Shown: piece after piece, positions 1 through 8,556 of the stretch
Layout: every line of letters begins with the position of its first letter
How positions within the stretch are numbered: position 1 is the first letter of the stretch
DNA from: Natronincola ferrireducens
Lineage (GTDB): Bacteria; Bacillota; Clostridia; Peptostreptococcales; Natronincolaceae
Assembly (NCBI RefSeq): GCF_900100845.1
Contig: NZ_FNFP01000001.1
Span: 620,001-684,000, forward strand
Length of the DNA stretch: 64,000 nt
Direction: 5' to 3'
Notes under the pieces: generated by a model
The model's database searches: none
Told to the model about the DNA's origin: nothing
Seen by the model: the letters and a program-made list of their open reading frames with translations, nothing else
Program-made: the position numbers and the translations under genes

Positions 1-225
1 TAGGGGAACTAAGGAATCCTTCGTAATTTCTACTCCTAGCAACAGCTTCGCCCAATCGGGAGTTACCAAAACCCTGCCATTTTCAACTACATAGTCGTAA
101 CCCAAATCCACCTCTTCACCATCAACGATAAAGTTAAAGTCAGAACTTGCAAAAGCTGTTGTAGTAGTACCTACTAGCACAAAAACTAGCATCAGAACAA
201 AAATACTTTTCTTCTTCATATGCAT
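1..225 (-). CDS. Secreted protein with stalk-like (copper amine oxidase N-terminal-like) domain, partial
   Basis: This is the N-terminal 75 codons of a leftward gene that runs off the window. The first ~27 residues form a signal peptide: a Lys run (KKKS), a hydrophobic stretch, then an AFAS-type cleavage site. The mature part reads like the small beta-rich stalk domain found on many clostridial surface proteins (pattern ENGRVLV...LLLG). I chose the ATG at 225 because a GGAGG lies 8 nt upstream; the ATG at 219 would be 14 nt away. The function of the missing C-terminal part is unknown. Confidence 0.6.
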   Translation of the reverse strand, partial: MHMKKKSIFVLMLVFVLVGTTTTAFASSDFNFIVDGEEVDLGYDYVVENGRVLVTPDWAKLLLGVEITKDSLVPL

Positions 226-690
226 TTTACAACCTCCCTTTGTTTTTGAATCTTTTTCATACTAAATATTTTTTTAAAACTTTATCACCACTTTCTTTTT
301 AAATAAAATATTCAAATAAACACTTATTTTATAAAGTATTCATTATAGGACATGAAAAGAACGATAAATTCAATAGTTAGTAAAATAAAAAAACATTTAA
401 CATTAGTATATTATGCAAAGATCATGCCACAGATAAAGTTAACAGAAAATTCAGTATTTTAAAGGGCTGAGGAATTAATTTTTATAAGAAAATATCATAA
501 ATGATACCATAAAGAATGGACAAGATGATGGGATTAAGAAATTATAAGTTATCTTACTTATGAGATGTAGAAACAGAAATTCTCAATAATAAAACTGGAG
601 AATTCACAATAAAATTTAATTAATATATTTGTAATTATAAACAAAATATTGTAATATTTCAATATACAAATAGAAAAAAGAGGTGAAAAA
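226..690. other. Long AT-rich intergenic region between divergent genes
   Basis: This gap separates the leftward secreted protein from rightward cinA. It is very AT-rich and has stops in all frames. I see no convincing gene, RNA or terminator. Promoters for both flanking genes must lie here, but no -35/-10 pair stands out. Confidence 0.5.
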
Positions 691-1950
691 ATGAAGGCAG
701 AAATTATTGCAGTAGGAACAGAAATATTATTGGGAGACATAGTGAATACCAATGCTCAATATGTGGCTAAAAGTTTGGCAGATATGGGAATTTTTGTTTA
801 TCACCAATCGGTGGTGGGCGATAATTGGGAAAGAATAAAAAAAGCCTATGAAACAGCCTTTGAAAGGGTGGAACTTGTTATTACAACTGGAGGATTAGGG
901 CCTACAAAGGACGATTTAACAAAAGAGGTTGCAGCCGATTACTTTGGTAAAAATCTTATGTTAGATGAGGCATCTCTAGAAAGTATGAAGGGATATCTCC
1001 TAGGAAGGAATCAACCAATTACTGAGGGCAACAAAAAACAGGCATATTTTCCAGAAGGTGCTATCATACTAGAAAACCATCATGGTACTGCTCCTGGATG
1101 TATTATTGAAGAAAAAGGGAAGATTCTTATCCTATTACCTGGTCCCCCAAGAGAGATGATGCCTATGTTCTCAAAACAGGTAATCCCCCATTTAAGTAAG
1201 TATCAAGAGGGCTACCTAGTTTCTAAAACCCTGAGGGTATGTGGTATTGGTGAAAGCTATATGGAGGAAATGATTAAGGATATTGTAGAGGTTCAGAATA
1301 ATCCCACTATTGCCCCCTATGCAAAGGAAGGAGAGGTAACTTTAAGGATTACAGCTAGTGGTAAAAACCTAGAAGAAGCTAAAGCCCTAATTGATCCTAT
1401 GGAAAGGGAAGTTCGTATTAGGTTAGGAAACCATATATATGGGGAAGGAGAAACATCTTTAGAGGAAACAATAGGAAAACTGCTTATAGATAATCATCTA
1501 ACTATAGCTACAGCTGAATCCTGTACCGGGGGACTTTTGGCAGGAAGAATTGTCAATGTACCAGGAATTTCCTCTGTGTTTACAGAAGGTGTCATCACCT
1601 ATAGCAATTCCTCAAAAATAAAGCTATTAGGTGTAAAAGAGAAGACCCTAGAAGAACATGGAGCCGTCAGTAAAGAAACAGCTGTTGAGATGGCAGAAGG
1701 GGTAGCAAAGTTAGGCAATACAGATATAGGAATAGCTATTACAGGAGTAGCTGGTCCAGGAGGTGGAACAAAGGAAAAGCCTGTGGGCTTAATTTATGTT
1801 GGACTATACATAAAGGGCAATACATATACAAAGCAGATAAACTTCAAAGGTGATAGACAAAGACTGAGGAATTTTGCAGTTACTCAAGCCCTATGCTGGC
1901 TAAGAAAAGTGCTAATGGAAGAAACATTAAAGAAAAAAAGTATTAGATAA
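691..1950 (+). CDS. cinA: CinA-family protein (nicotinamide-nucleotide amidase / MoaB-like domain)
   Basis: The 419-residue protein is full length for two-domain CinA. Residues 1-170 are the MoaB/MogA-like COG1058 domain (AVGTEILLGD at the start, TTGGLGPTKDD near 67-77, LPGPPREM near 150). Residues ~255-410 are the CinA C-terminal amidase domain, with the AESCTGG active-site block at about 275-281. CinA proteins deamidate nicotinamide mononucleotide for pyridine-nucleotide salvage and in some species are co-expressed with competence genes. The start has an AGAGGTG ribosome site 6 nt upstream. The gene is monocistronic and followed by a strong hairpin. No pgsA or recA lies beside it, unlike many Firmicutes. 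Confidence 0.93.
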   Translation: MKAEIIAVGTEILLGDIVNTNAQYVAKSLADMGIFVYHQSVVGDNWERIKKAYETAFERVELVITTGGLGPTKDDLTKEVAADYFGKNLMLDEASLESMKGYLLGRNQPITEGNKKQAYFPEGAIILENHHGTAPGCIIEEKGKILILLPGPPREMMPMFSKQVIPHLSKYQEGYLVSKTLRVCGIGESYMEEMIKDIVEVQNNPTIAPYAKEGEVTLRITASGKNLEEAKALIDPMEREVRIRLGNHIYGEGETSLEETIGKLLIDNHLTIATAESCTGGLLAGRIVNVPGISSVFTEGVITYSNSSKIKLLGVKEKTLEEHGAVSKETAVEMAEGVAKLGNTDIGIAITGVAGPGGGTKEKPVGLIYVGLYIKGNTYTKQINFKGDRQRLRNFAVTQALCWLRKVLMEETLKKKSIR

Positions 1951-2028
1951 AATAAAGGCAAGAAAATATATGCAAGAAAAAACTGGATTATAATAAATTT
2001 ATAACATAGATAATATATTCTTTTTATT

Positions 2029-2065
2029 AAAAACCCCTCTTTATATCATATAAAGAGGGGTTTTT
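2029..2065. terminator. Bidirectional intrinsic terminator
   Basis: Two 18-nt arms pair perfectly around a single C, with A5 at one end and T5 at the other. The element can therefore end transcription from cinA on the plus strand and from the sigma-54 regulator on the minus strand. Confidence 0.85.
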
Positions 2066-2155
2066 CTAAGGAGATAAATATAGTTATTAAAACTAACTAT
2101 AGAATACAAATGGAGTAGATATCCTATAAATGTAAGACACCTATTTCATAGAATA

Positions 2156-3565
2156 TTAGTAAACAATACCATACTTTTTTAGCTTTCTAGAAACAGTAGT
2201 AGGATCAATTTTTAGAATTTGGGACATTTCTAATAAGCTATCATATTTTTCTATTGCTTGCATTAAGATAGTTTTTTCTAAATCTTCAAGAGAATCCTTC
2301 AAGGGCTTTTTTAAGGTATTTTCTTCATATAGAGAATTGAAATTTTGACCCATTTCATTGAAATATTTAATAACATGCTGGACTTTTATTTCATTGTTCT
2401 GGGTTGTTATAATACAACGCTCGATAAAATTTTCCAATTCCCTCACGTTTCCAGGCCAATGATAGTCCAATAGCATATTCATAGCTTCATTAGTAATTTG
2501 TTTATTTTCTTCATATTTTGAATTATACTTTTTAGTAAAAATGGAGGTTAAATATTTGATATCCTCCTTCCTATCTCTTAGAGGAGGAATAATGATGGGA
2601 ACAACATTCAAGCGATAGAACAGATCCATCCGGAATCGTCCTTTATCTACTTCCTCTTTTAAATTTCTATTTGTAGCGGCTATAATTCTAACATCAACCT
2701 TGATGACATTTTCTCCTCCTACCCTCACAATTTCATTTTCTTGGAGGACTCTTAGGAGCTTTACCTGCAATTGCATTGGAAGTTCTCCAATTTCGTCCAA
2801 GAAAAGCGTGCCTTTATTGGCTTGTTCAAATAATCCCTTTTTACCCTGTTTTTTTGCTCCTGTAAAAGCTCCATTTTCGTAGCCAAATAACTCCGACTCC
2901 AATAAACTTTCTGTGATTGCTCCACAGTTTACCTTGACAAAAGGCTTTTTATTACGATCGCTGTTTTCATAAATTAGTCTAGCTAAGACTTCTTTACCAA
3001 CCCCTGTTTCTCCTTGGATCAGGATTTTAATATCTGATTTTGCAACCCTTTGGGCTAGTTTGATAATTGATTGAACTTTTTCGGATTTTGTCTTCATTGA
3101 AGAATTTATCGGTGGAGAAGAACTACAGTGTGGAGATTGAGATTTAAACTGAGGATATTGAAATGAAGAATGATGGGATGATTGAGATAAATTACTGTTT
3201 TTTAACAATTGATTTTCTAGTTGTGAGGTTTCTTGTAAAATATACATGTTTAAAGGAATACGTCCTTCTAGAGACTGAACTTTAATTAAATATTTCTGTC
3301 CTTGAATTAAACAGAAATCTCCTTTTTTTGTTGCAGTGATTTGATTTAAGATTGTTTTTGTTGCGGTACAGTTAATAGCTTGAAAACCCATAAGTCCTTT
3401 TGGACAGAACTTTTTTTCTTTACAAAAACACCTTTGAAAATAGTGATTGCAGAAATGAATATTTCTTTTATCATCGATTAAAAAAACATGGATCGGCATA
3501 AAATTAAACATTTGCTCCAACAAGAGTTTTTCTTGATGAATGTATTCTGCCGAAGAAATTGACAT
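2156..3565 (-). CDS. Sigma-54-dependent transcriptional activator (EBP 1)
   Basis: This is a 469-residue enhancer-binding protein. Residues 1-115 form a PAS-like sensor rich in Cys (C39, C46, C48, C54, C66, C85). A Ser/Gln/Pro-rich linker spans ~120-160. The AAA+ domain has Walker A GETGVGKE at 185-192, the sigma-54-contacting GAFTGA loop at 232-237, and Walker B FLDEIGELP. The C-terminus is a Fis/TyrR-like helix-turn-helix (SRKLKKYGI). I start it at the ATG at 3565, with AAGGAG 8 nt upstream; a longer reading to 3706 has no ribosome site and would add a non-family extension. It sits back-to-back with the oxidoreductase at 3983, whose sigma-54 promoter it is the obvious candidate to activate. 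Confidence 0.93.
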   Translation of the reverse strand: MSISSAEYIHQEKLLLEQMFNFMPIHVFLIDDKRNIHFCNHYFQRCFCKEKKFCPKGLMGFQAINCTATKTILNQITATKKGDFCLIQGQKYLIKVQSLEGRIPLNMYILQETSQLENQLLKNSNLSQSSHHSSFQYPQFKSQSPHCSSSPPINSSMKTKSEKVQSIIKLAQRVAKSDIKILIQGETGVGKEVLARLIYENSDRNKKPFVKVNCGAITESLLESELFGYENGAFTGAKKQGKKGLFEQANKGTLFLDEIGELPMQLQVKLLRVLQENEIVRVGGENVIKVDVRIIAATNRNLKEEVDKGRFRMDLFYRLNVVPIIIPPLRDRKEDIKYLTSIFTKKYNSKYEENKQITNEAMNMLLDYHWPGNVRELENFIERCIITTQNNEIKVQHVIKYFNEMGQNFNSLYEENTLKKPLKDSLEDLEKTILMQAIEKYDSLLEMSQILKIDPTTVSRKLKKYGIVY

Positions 3566-3680
3566 AATTCCACTCCTTAGCCAATTTTTTAAATATTCAG
3601 TAAATATTATTAAAAAAATAAATGTGTAATATACACCCTCCCTCTTTTGATTTCTGATTAATTTTTTTAAGTATGGGTCC

Positions 3681-3713
3681 TGCATATATGCAGAAAAAAA
3701 CTGCAACGATGCA
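3681..3713. promoter_or_regulatory. Candidate EBP enhancer: tandem TGCA-N4-TGCA sites
   Basis: Two copies of TGCA-N4-TGCA lie at 3681-3692 and 3702-3713, with centres 21 bp apart (two helical turns). The first is a perfect 14-bp palindrome (3680-3693). They sit about 210 bp upstream of the sigma-54 promoter at 3921, a usual distance for an upstream activating sequence. A matching pair occurs at 8591-8624. Binding by either EBP is inferred. Confidence 0.5.
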
Positions 3714-3920
3714 CTTTTTAGGTTATGAAATCATTATATTACTAGGCTTTGTTATTGAAATTATTTAAGAAAGCCTATTATTATTATAATCATTAAATAC
3801 ACGGTATGTCAATAAATGGAATAAAACTCTTGTGTTTCTTCAAAGTTACTATTCTTTTATCCCTTGATATTACAATACCTTAATGAAATAAATAAATTTC
3901 ACAAACAAATTAAAGGAATT

Positions 3921-3937
3921 TTGGCATAGTATTTGCT
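3921..3937 (+). promoter_or_regulatory. Sigma-54 (-24/-12) promoter for the first oxidoreductase
   Basis: TTGGCAT then TTTGCT, with GG at 3923-3924 and GC at 3935-3936 and exactly 10 nt between them, as sigma-54 requires. It lies 46 bp before the ATG of the saccharopine-dehydrogenase-like gene. Confidence 0.85.
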
Positions 3938-3982
3938 CTATAAATAAAGGGAATAAAATAATAATATTTTGGAGGGGAAAAT

Positions 3983-5281
3983 ATGAAGATTCTCTTAATA
4001 GGCACAGGTGGTGTCGGAGAAGCAATTGCTAAGATTACGAAAAAATATGATCCAAATGCAGAGTGGATGACAAAAATGGTTTTAGCTAATTTGAATATTG
4101 AAAAAGCAAATGAATTAGCTTCAAAACTTAATGATGCAGAAAGATATCCTGTAGAATATTTGGATGCTACAAATAAGGAGGCTATAAAATCTCTAGCAAA
4201 GAAATATGATATAGATGTAATTATGAATTGCTGTGATCCTACACTAAATGAAAGTATTTTTGATGCTGCATTAGAGTGTGACTGCAATTATGTAGACATG
4301 GCTATGACCTTATCAATACAACATCCGACAGACCCCTATAATCAATCCTATATTAAGCTTGGGGACTATCAATTTGCTAAAGGAGAAGAGTGGAAAAACA
4401 AAGGCAAACTGGCCCTTGTTGGAAGTGGAGCAGATCCAGGAATGTCAGATGTATTTGCTCGATATGCTGAAAAGCATTTATTTGATGAAATAGAAGAAAT
4501 TGGTGTTAGGGATGGCGGTAATTTAGAAACTGAGGGACATTCGGTTTCCTTTGGATTTTCCATCTGGACAACTATTGAAGAGTGTTTAAATCCCCCATTA
4601 ATCTGGGAAAGGGAAAAGGGCTGGTATGCAGTAGAACCATTCTTTGAACCGGAAATATTTCATTTTCCAGAAGGAATTGGAGATGTTGAGATAGTAAATG
4701 TTGAACATGAAGAGGTATCCCTTATACCTAGATACATAGATAAAGGACTTAAGAAAGTAACCTTTAAATATGGACTCGGCAGAGATTTTATACAGGCACT
4801 AAAATATTTACAAGCACTAAACCTTGATAGAAAAGATATAGAGATAGAAGTAGGAGGGGAGAAAATATCTCCAAGAAGTTTTGTAGCAAAGGCAGCTCCT
4901 AATCCTGCCACCCTAGGAGAAAAAATGACGGGTAAAACCTGTGTAGGAACATGGATAAAAGGTAAAAAGGATGGATTAGAACGACAAGTATACCTATATC
5001 AGGCTACTGATAACCAGGAAGTCATGAAAAGAATAGGGTCACAGGCAGTTGTGACACAAACCGCTTATCCTACAGTTATTATGCTGGAATTATTAGCAAA
5101 AGGAATTTGGTCTGGAGCAGGAGTAGAGTCACCAGAAGCCTTTGATCCCGATCCTTTCGTAGAAAGAATGGAGGCCTATGACTTTATAGGGGGCTTGATG
5201 GAAATGGAATCAGAATATTTACAGACAATAGAAAGAGATAAGATAAAAGAACCCTTATTAAAAGTCGTTACAGCTGAATAA
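3983..5281 (+). CDS. Saccharopine dehydrogenase-family oxidoreductase, paralogue 1
   Basis: The 432-residue protein begins with a Rossmann NAD(P)-binding motif (GTGGVGEA, residues 7-14) and continues as a saccharopine-dehydrogenase/carboxynorspermidine-synthase-like fold (for example NYVDMAM near 100 and GSGADPGMSDV near 150). Family members interconvert an amino acid plus a carbonyl compound with a secondary amine, using NAD(P)H. The substrate here cannot be read from the sequence. The ATG has GGAGGGG 5 nt upstream. A paralogue of identical length lies at 8902. The sigma-54 promoter and the nearby symporter and CoA-transferase suggest a catabolic role rather than lysine biosynthesis; that is inference. 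Confidence 0.85.
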   Translation: MKILLIGTGGVGEAIAKITKKYDPNAEWMTKMVLANLNIEKANELASKLNDAERYPVEYLDATNKEAIKSLAKKYDIDVIMNCCDPTLNESIFDAALECDCNYVDMAMTLSIQHPTDPYNQSYIKLGDYQFAKGEEWKNKGKLALVGSGADPGMSDVFARYAEKHLFDEIEEIGVRDGGNLETEGHSVSFGFSIWTTIEECLNPPLIWEREKGWYAVEPFFEPEIFHFPEGIGDVEIVNVEHEEVSLIPRYIDKGLKKVTFKYGLGRDFIQALKYLQALNLDRKDIEIEVGGEKISPRSFVAKAAPNPATLGEKMTGKTCVGTWIKGKKDGLERQVYLYQATDNQEVMKRIGSQAVVTQTAYPTVIMLELLAKGIWSGAGVESPEAFDPDPFVERMEAYDFIGGLMEMESEYLQTIERDKIKEPLLKVVTAE

Positions 5282-5283
5282 AT

Positions 5284-5343
5284 CTCTAAATATCAATATA
5301 AAAACCACCTAAATTTAGGTGGTTTTTATATTGATATTTAGAG
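5284..5343. terminator. Perfect 60-bp palindrome, bidirectional terminator
   Basis: The 30-nt halves are exact reverse complements with no spacer, centred at 5313/5314. Within it, an ACCACCTAAA stem is flanked by A-run and T-run, as in an intrinsic terminator usable from both strands. It lies between two converging genes whose stops are at 5281 and 5380. Confidence 0.85.
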
Positions 5344-5379
5344 TGATCATACTATAAGTATATAGATATATATAACTCG

Positions 5380-7002
5380 TTAATCATTTTTTGCCAAGTA
5401 TTTCTTTGCATTTTTTGACCAATAAAACAGAGGTGTATTTTCCATACTGTTGCCATCAGCATCTACAATTGGTTTAGGTGGATCGGATTTAGCTGTTAAT
5501 AGAGAGACTACAACTAATGTAACAGCACTAACGATAAAAGCAGGTATAACAGCAATGTAGAGGGCATCCCAAATAGCCTCCTCCATCCAGGGCTCACCCT
5601 TTACAAGCATACCAGTATTTGCCACTTTTGTATGGGGAAAAGCGTAAAGAAAAAATAGGATCCAAGATATTGTACCTGTAATAAAGGACCAAACTGATCC
5701 AGTATGATTTGCCTTCTTCCAGAACAACCCCCCAAAGTATGCTACCGTTACAGTAGGCAATAATACTGCTCCAGCAAAAACAATGAGCTTGTAAACTGTA
5801 CCGAAAAACAGACCAATAGCCATGGCTCCTAGACCTACGATAGGGACGGAGATTCTAATTGCCTTTAAAGTATCTTTCTTAGTAGCATTGGGTTTAAAGT
5901 ACCGATAGATATTATGACCCATCAAAGTAGCATCCACTAGAATATTTTCACCACATGTACTAACGATAACTGCAGCCATTGCTAGAACAAACAGTACGCC
6001 CCCCCAGCTTGGCAGGAAGTGACTTGTTGCCCATAGCAATAGGTATTCGGCATTATCTGGTCTTACCCTTATCCCCCAAGTGTATAGGGCGATACCAATC
6101 GTAGCAGGAATTAAACCTAAAAACAAATATAAAACACCACTTGTTAAGAAGCCATAGGTAGCGGTTTTTTCATCCTTAGCAGCTAAAATCCTTTGGGTCA
6201 ATGTAGTACAGTTGGTATCCCCCAAGCCCACACCAAGCCAAGCACCAAGATACAATAAAATCCCAAAAGGACCGGTATACCATAAAAATCCTCTTTCTCC
6301 TGATACGGGGGTCATTGCAAAGGCTGGAAGATCATCGTAGACGGTTGCTGTTTCTACAAAGTTACTCCATCCCCCAACGCCATTTATAACAGCGGGGAAT
6401 AACACCAGTAGACCAGCGATAATCAGTATTAGAGCAAAGGCATCTAGCCGAGACAGTGCCCATAGACCACCAGCATAGGTTACCATGATGATGGCAATGG
6501 TGGCGATGACAATGGAAACCTGAAGGGAGAATCCGGTTGTCATGAAGATAATAATGCCTAGAGCAACTAATTGTCCTGCTATCCAGCTGAAGCCTGCGAT
6601 TAACTGCATAATCATATAGATAACTGCCATTTTTCTTCCTAATCTTGATTCAAAGAAATCAACCATAGTGGTATACTGGGCTCTTCGCAATCGATAGGCC
6701 AAGAAAAATCCAATGATAAGTAGCGTTAAAAAAGGTGACCATGGATCAAAAATAACCCCCTGCATACCATAAAGATAGGCGGCGCCTGTTGCACCCATTA
6801 AAGCCCCAGCACATATCCAAGTAGCAGTAACTGACGCTACCAAATAGGGAAAGGTTAAGCCTCTACCAGCTAAAGCATGATCATCAGAATCATTAATTTT
6901 TTTAGAGTAATATATCCCCACAAGGACAATTCCAATAATATAGACAACTAAAAAAATCAATATAATGTTTGCATAGCCTTCAAATAAAATAACATCACCC
7001 AA
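5380..7002 (-). CDS. Sodium:solute symporter family (SSF) transporter
   Basis: This 540-residue integral membrane protein has about 13 hydrophobic segments and the SSF look: N-terminal helix, then GRGLTFPYLVASVTATW near 48 and the amphipathic TTMVDFFESRLG motif near 110. Such proteins import amino acids, sugars or organic acids with Na+. The start is a TTG at 7002 preceded by AGGGGG at 9 nt; no better ATG is available. A near-consensus sigma-54 promoter on the minus strand at 7305-7321 drives it, so its substrate is probably the one used by the neighbouring oxidoreductases. The ~300-nt leader contains a MITE-like repeat. Confidence 0.9.
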   Translation of the reverse strand: MGDVILFEGYANIILIFLVVYIIGIVLVGIYYSKKINDSDDHALAGRGLTFPYLVASVTATWICAGALMGATGAAYLYGMQGVIFDPWSPFLTLLIIGFFLAYRLRRAQYTTMVDFFESRLGRKMAVIYMIMQLIAGFSWIAGQLVALGIIIFMTTGFSLQVSIVIATIAIIMVTYAGGLWALSRLDAFALILIIAGLLVLFPAVINGVGGWSNFVETATVYDDLPAFAMTPVSGERGFLWYTGPFGILLYLGAWLGVGLGDTNCTTLTQRILAAKDEKTATYGFLTSGVLYLFLGLIPATIGIALYTWGIRVRPDNAEYLLLWATSHFLPSWGGVLFVLAMAAVIVSTCGENILVDATLMGHNIYRYFKPNATKKDTLKAIRISVPIVGLGAMAIGLFFGTVYKLIVFAGAVLLPTVTVAYFGGLFWKKANHTGSVWSFITGTISWILFFLYAFPHTKVANTGMLVKGEPWMEEAIWDALYIAVIPAFIVSAVTLVVVSLLTAKSDPPKPIVDADGNSMENTPLFYWSKNAKKYLAKND

Positions 7003-7025
7003 AATTACATTCCCCCTTTTATTTA

Positions 7026-7147
7026 GACTCTGTTAAAGATAAATGTTGATATTTTCTATTGCAGTATACACCTTATGTTCTATAGGGAAGGGATGAAGCG
7101 CTTTCCCTAGAATTCACTTAAAATCAACACTGGTATTTAACAGAGCC
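7026..7147. repeat. MITE-like inverted-repeat element, copy A
   Basis: The ends GACTCTGTTAAA and GGCTCTGTTAAA are inverted and match at 11 of 12 bases, and the match resumes at TGTTGAT further in. The 122-bp element has no coding capacity. TTA flanks both ends and may be a 3-bp target duplication. A diverged relative lies at 19546-19677. It occupies the 5' leader of the symporter mRNA. The assignment to a mobile family is inference. Confidence 0.5.
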
Positions 7148-7304
7148 TTAGTTTGTTTGACAAAAGTCATTGTATTAAACTCCTTAACCCTCCTTTCATA
7201 TAATTAATATATTAATTTTAAAAAGATTAAACAGATTTAGGTAAATAGAAAAGAATATTATGTTGAACAAGAAAATAAATAAAAAATTCTTAATATTATG
7301 AAAA

Positions 7305-7321
7305 TGCAAAAAACGTGCCAA
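7305..7321 (-). promoter_or_regulatory. Sigma-54 promoter for the symporter (leftward)
   Basis: Read on the minus strand it is TTGGCACG then TTTTGCA, with 10 nt between the GG and GC. This is the closest to consensus in the window. It starts a ~300-nt leader to the symporter TTG and is back-to-back with the rightward site at 7348. Confidence 0.85.
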
Positions 7322-7347
7322 ACATATAGGATTTACTGATTATATTG

Positions 7348-7364
7348 TTGGCATAGTTTTTGCA
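7348..7364 (+). promoter_or_regulatory. Sigma-54 promoter for the propeller lipoprotein
   Basis: TTGGCATAG then TTTTGCA, with GG at 7350-7351 and GC at 7362-7363 and 10 nt between. It is 62 bp ahead of the lipoprotein ATG. Its -24 element is only 32 bp from that of the divergent symporter promoter. Confidence 0.85.
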
Positions 7365-7425
7365 ATTGTAATTAGATAGCTTACAAGAATGCCCAAAAAA
7401 TATTATTTTAAAAGGAGGCGTTAAA

Positions 7426-8556
7426 ATGAATCATTGGAAACCTGGACAGTTTGCAAAAATATTATTAGCTCTTATGTTAATAGTAGCTCTATTGGTTTTA
7501 ACAGGCTGTGGAGGAGGTACAGGAGATACTACAGCACCATCAGAAGAATCTCAAGAGGAAGTCGTCGATAGAGATGACGATGAAGATGTCGATAGGAAAA
7601 AAGGATTTGCACATTTTGCTGATGAATGGGTGGTTCCTACAATTCAACCGCCACTGGAGTTTGTAGGCAATGATGGATTCGATGAACAAATACTATGCTC
7701 TACAGGACCTACCATCGTTACGATTAGTCCAGAAGGAGATTTTTTAAGGAGAATAGTTTCTTCAGGAAAAGGCTACTATGATTATCCTGTTTTATCCCCT
7801 GATGGTACACGTTTTGTTGTTAATGCTGATTATCACGAGTTTATAGAGCCCTGGGAGATGATGCTTTTGGGGGATATGGATACTGGCGAATTGATTGAAC
7901 TGGAAGCGGCAGGCGATTACTACTACTACCCAGCATCATGGAATCATGATGGTACAAAAGTTATTTATACTGCCTATGATGAAGATTGGTTGGCCAACAT
8001 TTATTACGTAGATGTTGATACAATGGAAAGCGGTATATTTCTTGATTTAGCAGAGCTGCCAATTGATCGTGAGGTTGTAGAGACTGCAAAGCTCCATCCT
8101 AATAAAAACATTCTTTATTTTATCGCCCTACCTGAAGGTGAAGAAGATTATGGGGTCTTTAAGTATGATTTAGATGAAGGAGTCCTAGAGCAAGTATGGA
8201 CGACGGAAGAAGAGTATGTGTATGACATTGCCATTTCGCCTAGAGATGATCTGTTAGCCATAAGTGCAGGTATGGGCATAACGGAAGAAGATATGTCAAC
8301 AATGGGTCTATACCTAGTTTATCCAGAGGAAAATAAAGATGAATTGTTGTTCTGGGAGGAGGATGTCCAGCCTATAGGAGTTAGTTTTTCACCCTGCGGT
8401 AAATATCTAGCCTTTGATGCAGATACGCGAGTAATTGAAAACACATGGAGTATTTATATTTATGATGTCGATGGAAGAGATGGAAAATTAATTACTCGAT
8501 ATATTTATGATTCCCATATAGAGCCATTTTCACCAAGCTGGGGTATCATTCCCTAA
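7426..8556 (+). CDS. Lipoprotein with TolB/PD40-like beta-propeller repeats
   Basis: The 376-residue protein has a signal peptide ending in the lipobox LTGC (Cys at about 28), then an acidic low-complexity linker (EEVVDRDDDEDVDRKK), then several SPDG-type blades (ISPEGDFL, LSPDGTRF, NHDGTKV, SPRDDLL, SPCGKYL) typical of TolB/PD40 propellers. It should be anchored on the outer face of the membrane. An AGGAGGCG ribosome site precedes the ATG. The dedicated sigma-54 promoter, divergent from that of the symporter, suggests it senses, binds or scavenges the same substrate; no enzymatic motif is visible. Confidence 0.8.
   Translation: MNHWKPGQFAKILLALMLIVALLVLTGCGGGTGDTTAPSEESQEEVVDRDDDEDVDRKKGFAHFADEWVVPTIQPPLEFVGNDGFDEQILCSTGPTIVTISPEGDFLRRIVSSGKGYYDYPVLSPDGTRFVVNADYHEFIEPWEMMLLGDMDTGELIELEAAGDYYYYPASWNHDGTKVIYTAYDEDWLANIYYVDVDTMESGIFLDLAELPIDREVVETAKLHPNKNILYFIALPEGEEDYGVFKYDLDEGVLEQVWTTEEEYVYDIAISPRDDLLAISAGMGITEEDMSTMGLYLVYPEENKDELLFWEEDVQPIGVSFSPCGKYLAFDADTRVIENTWSIYIYDVDGRDGKLITRYIYDSHIEPFSPSWGIIP

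Noticed and set aside
3566-3706. N-terminal extension of EBP 1 to an upstream ATG
   Set aside because: The extension is open by chance, has no ribosome site and is hydrophobic, whereas the ATG at 3565 has a good AAGGAG at correct spacing.
3743-3777. Inverted repeat TAGGCTTT/AAAGCCTA
   Set aside because: The arms are only 8 bp with a 19-nt loop and no T-run; it lies in regulatory DNA but gives no clear function.
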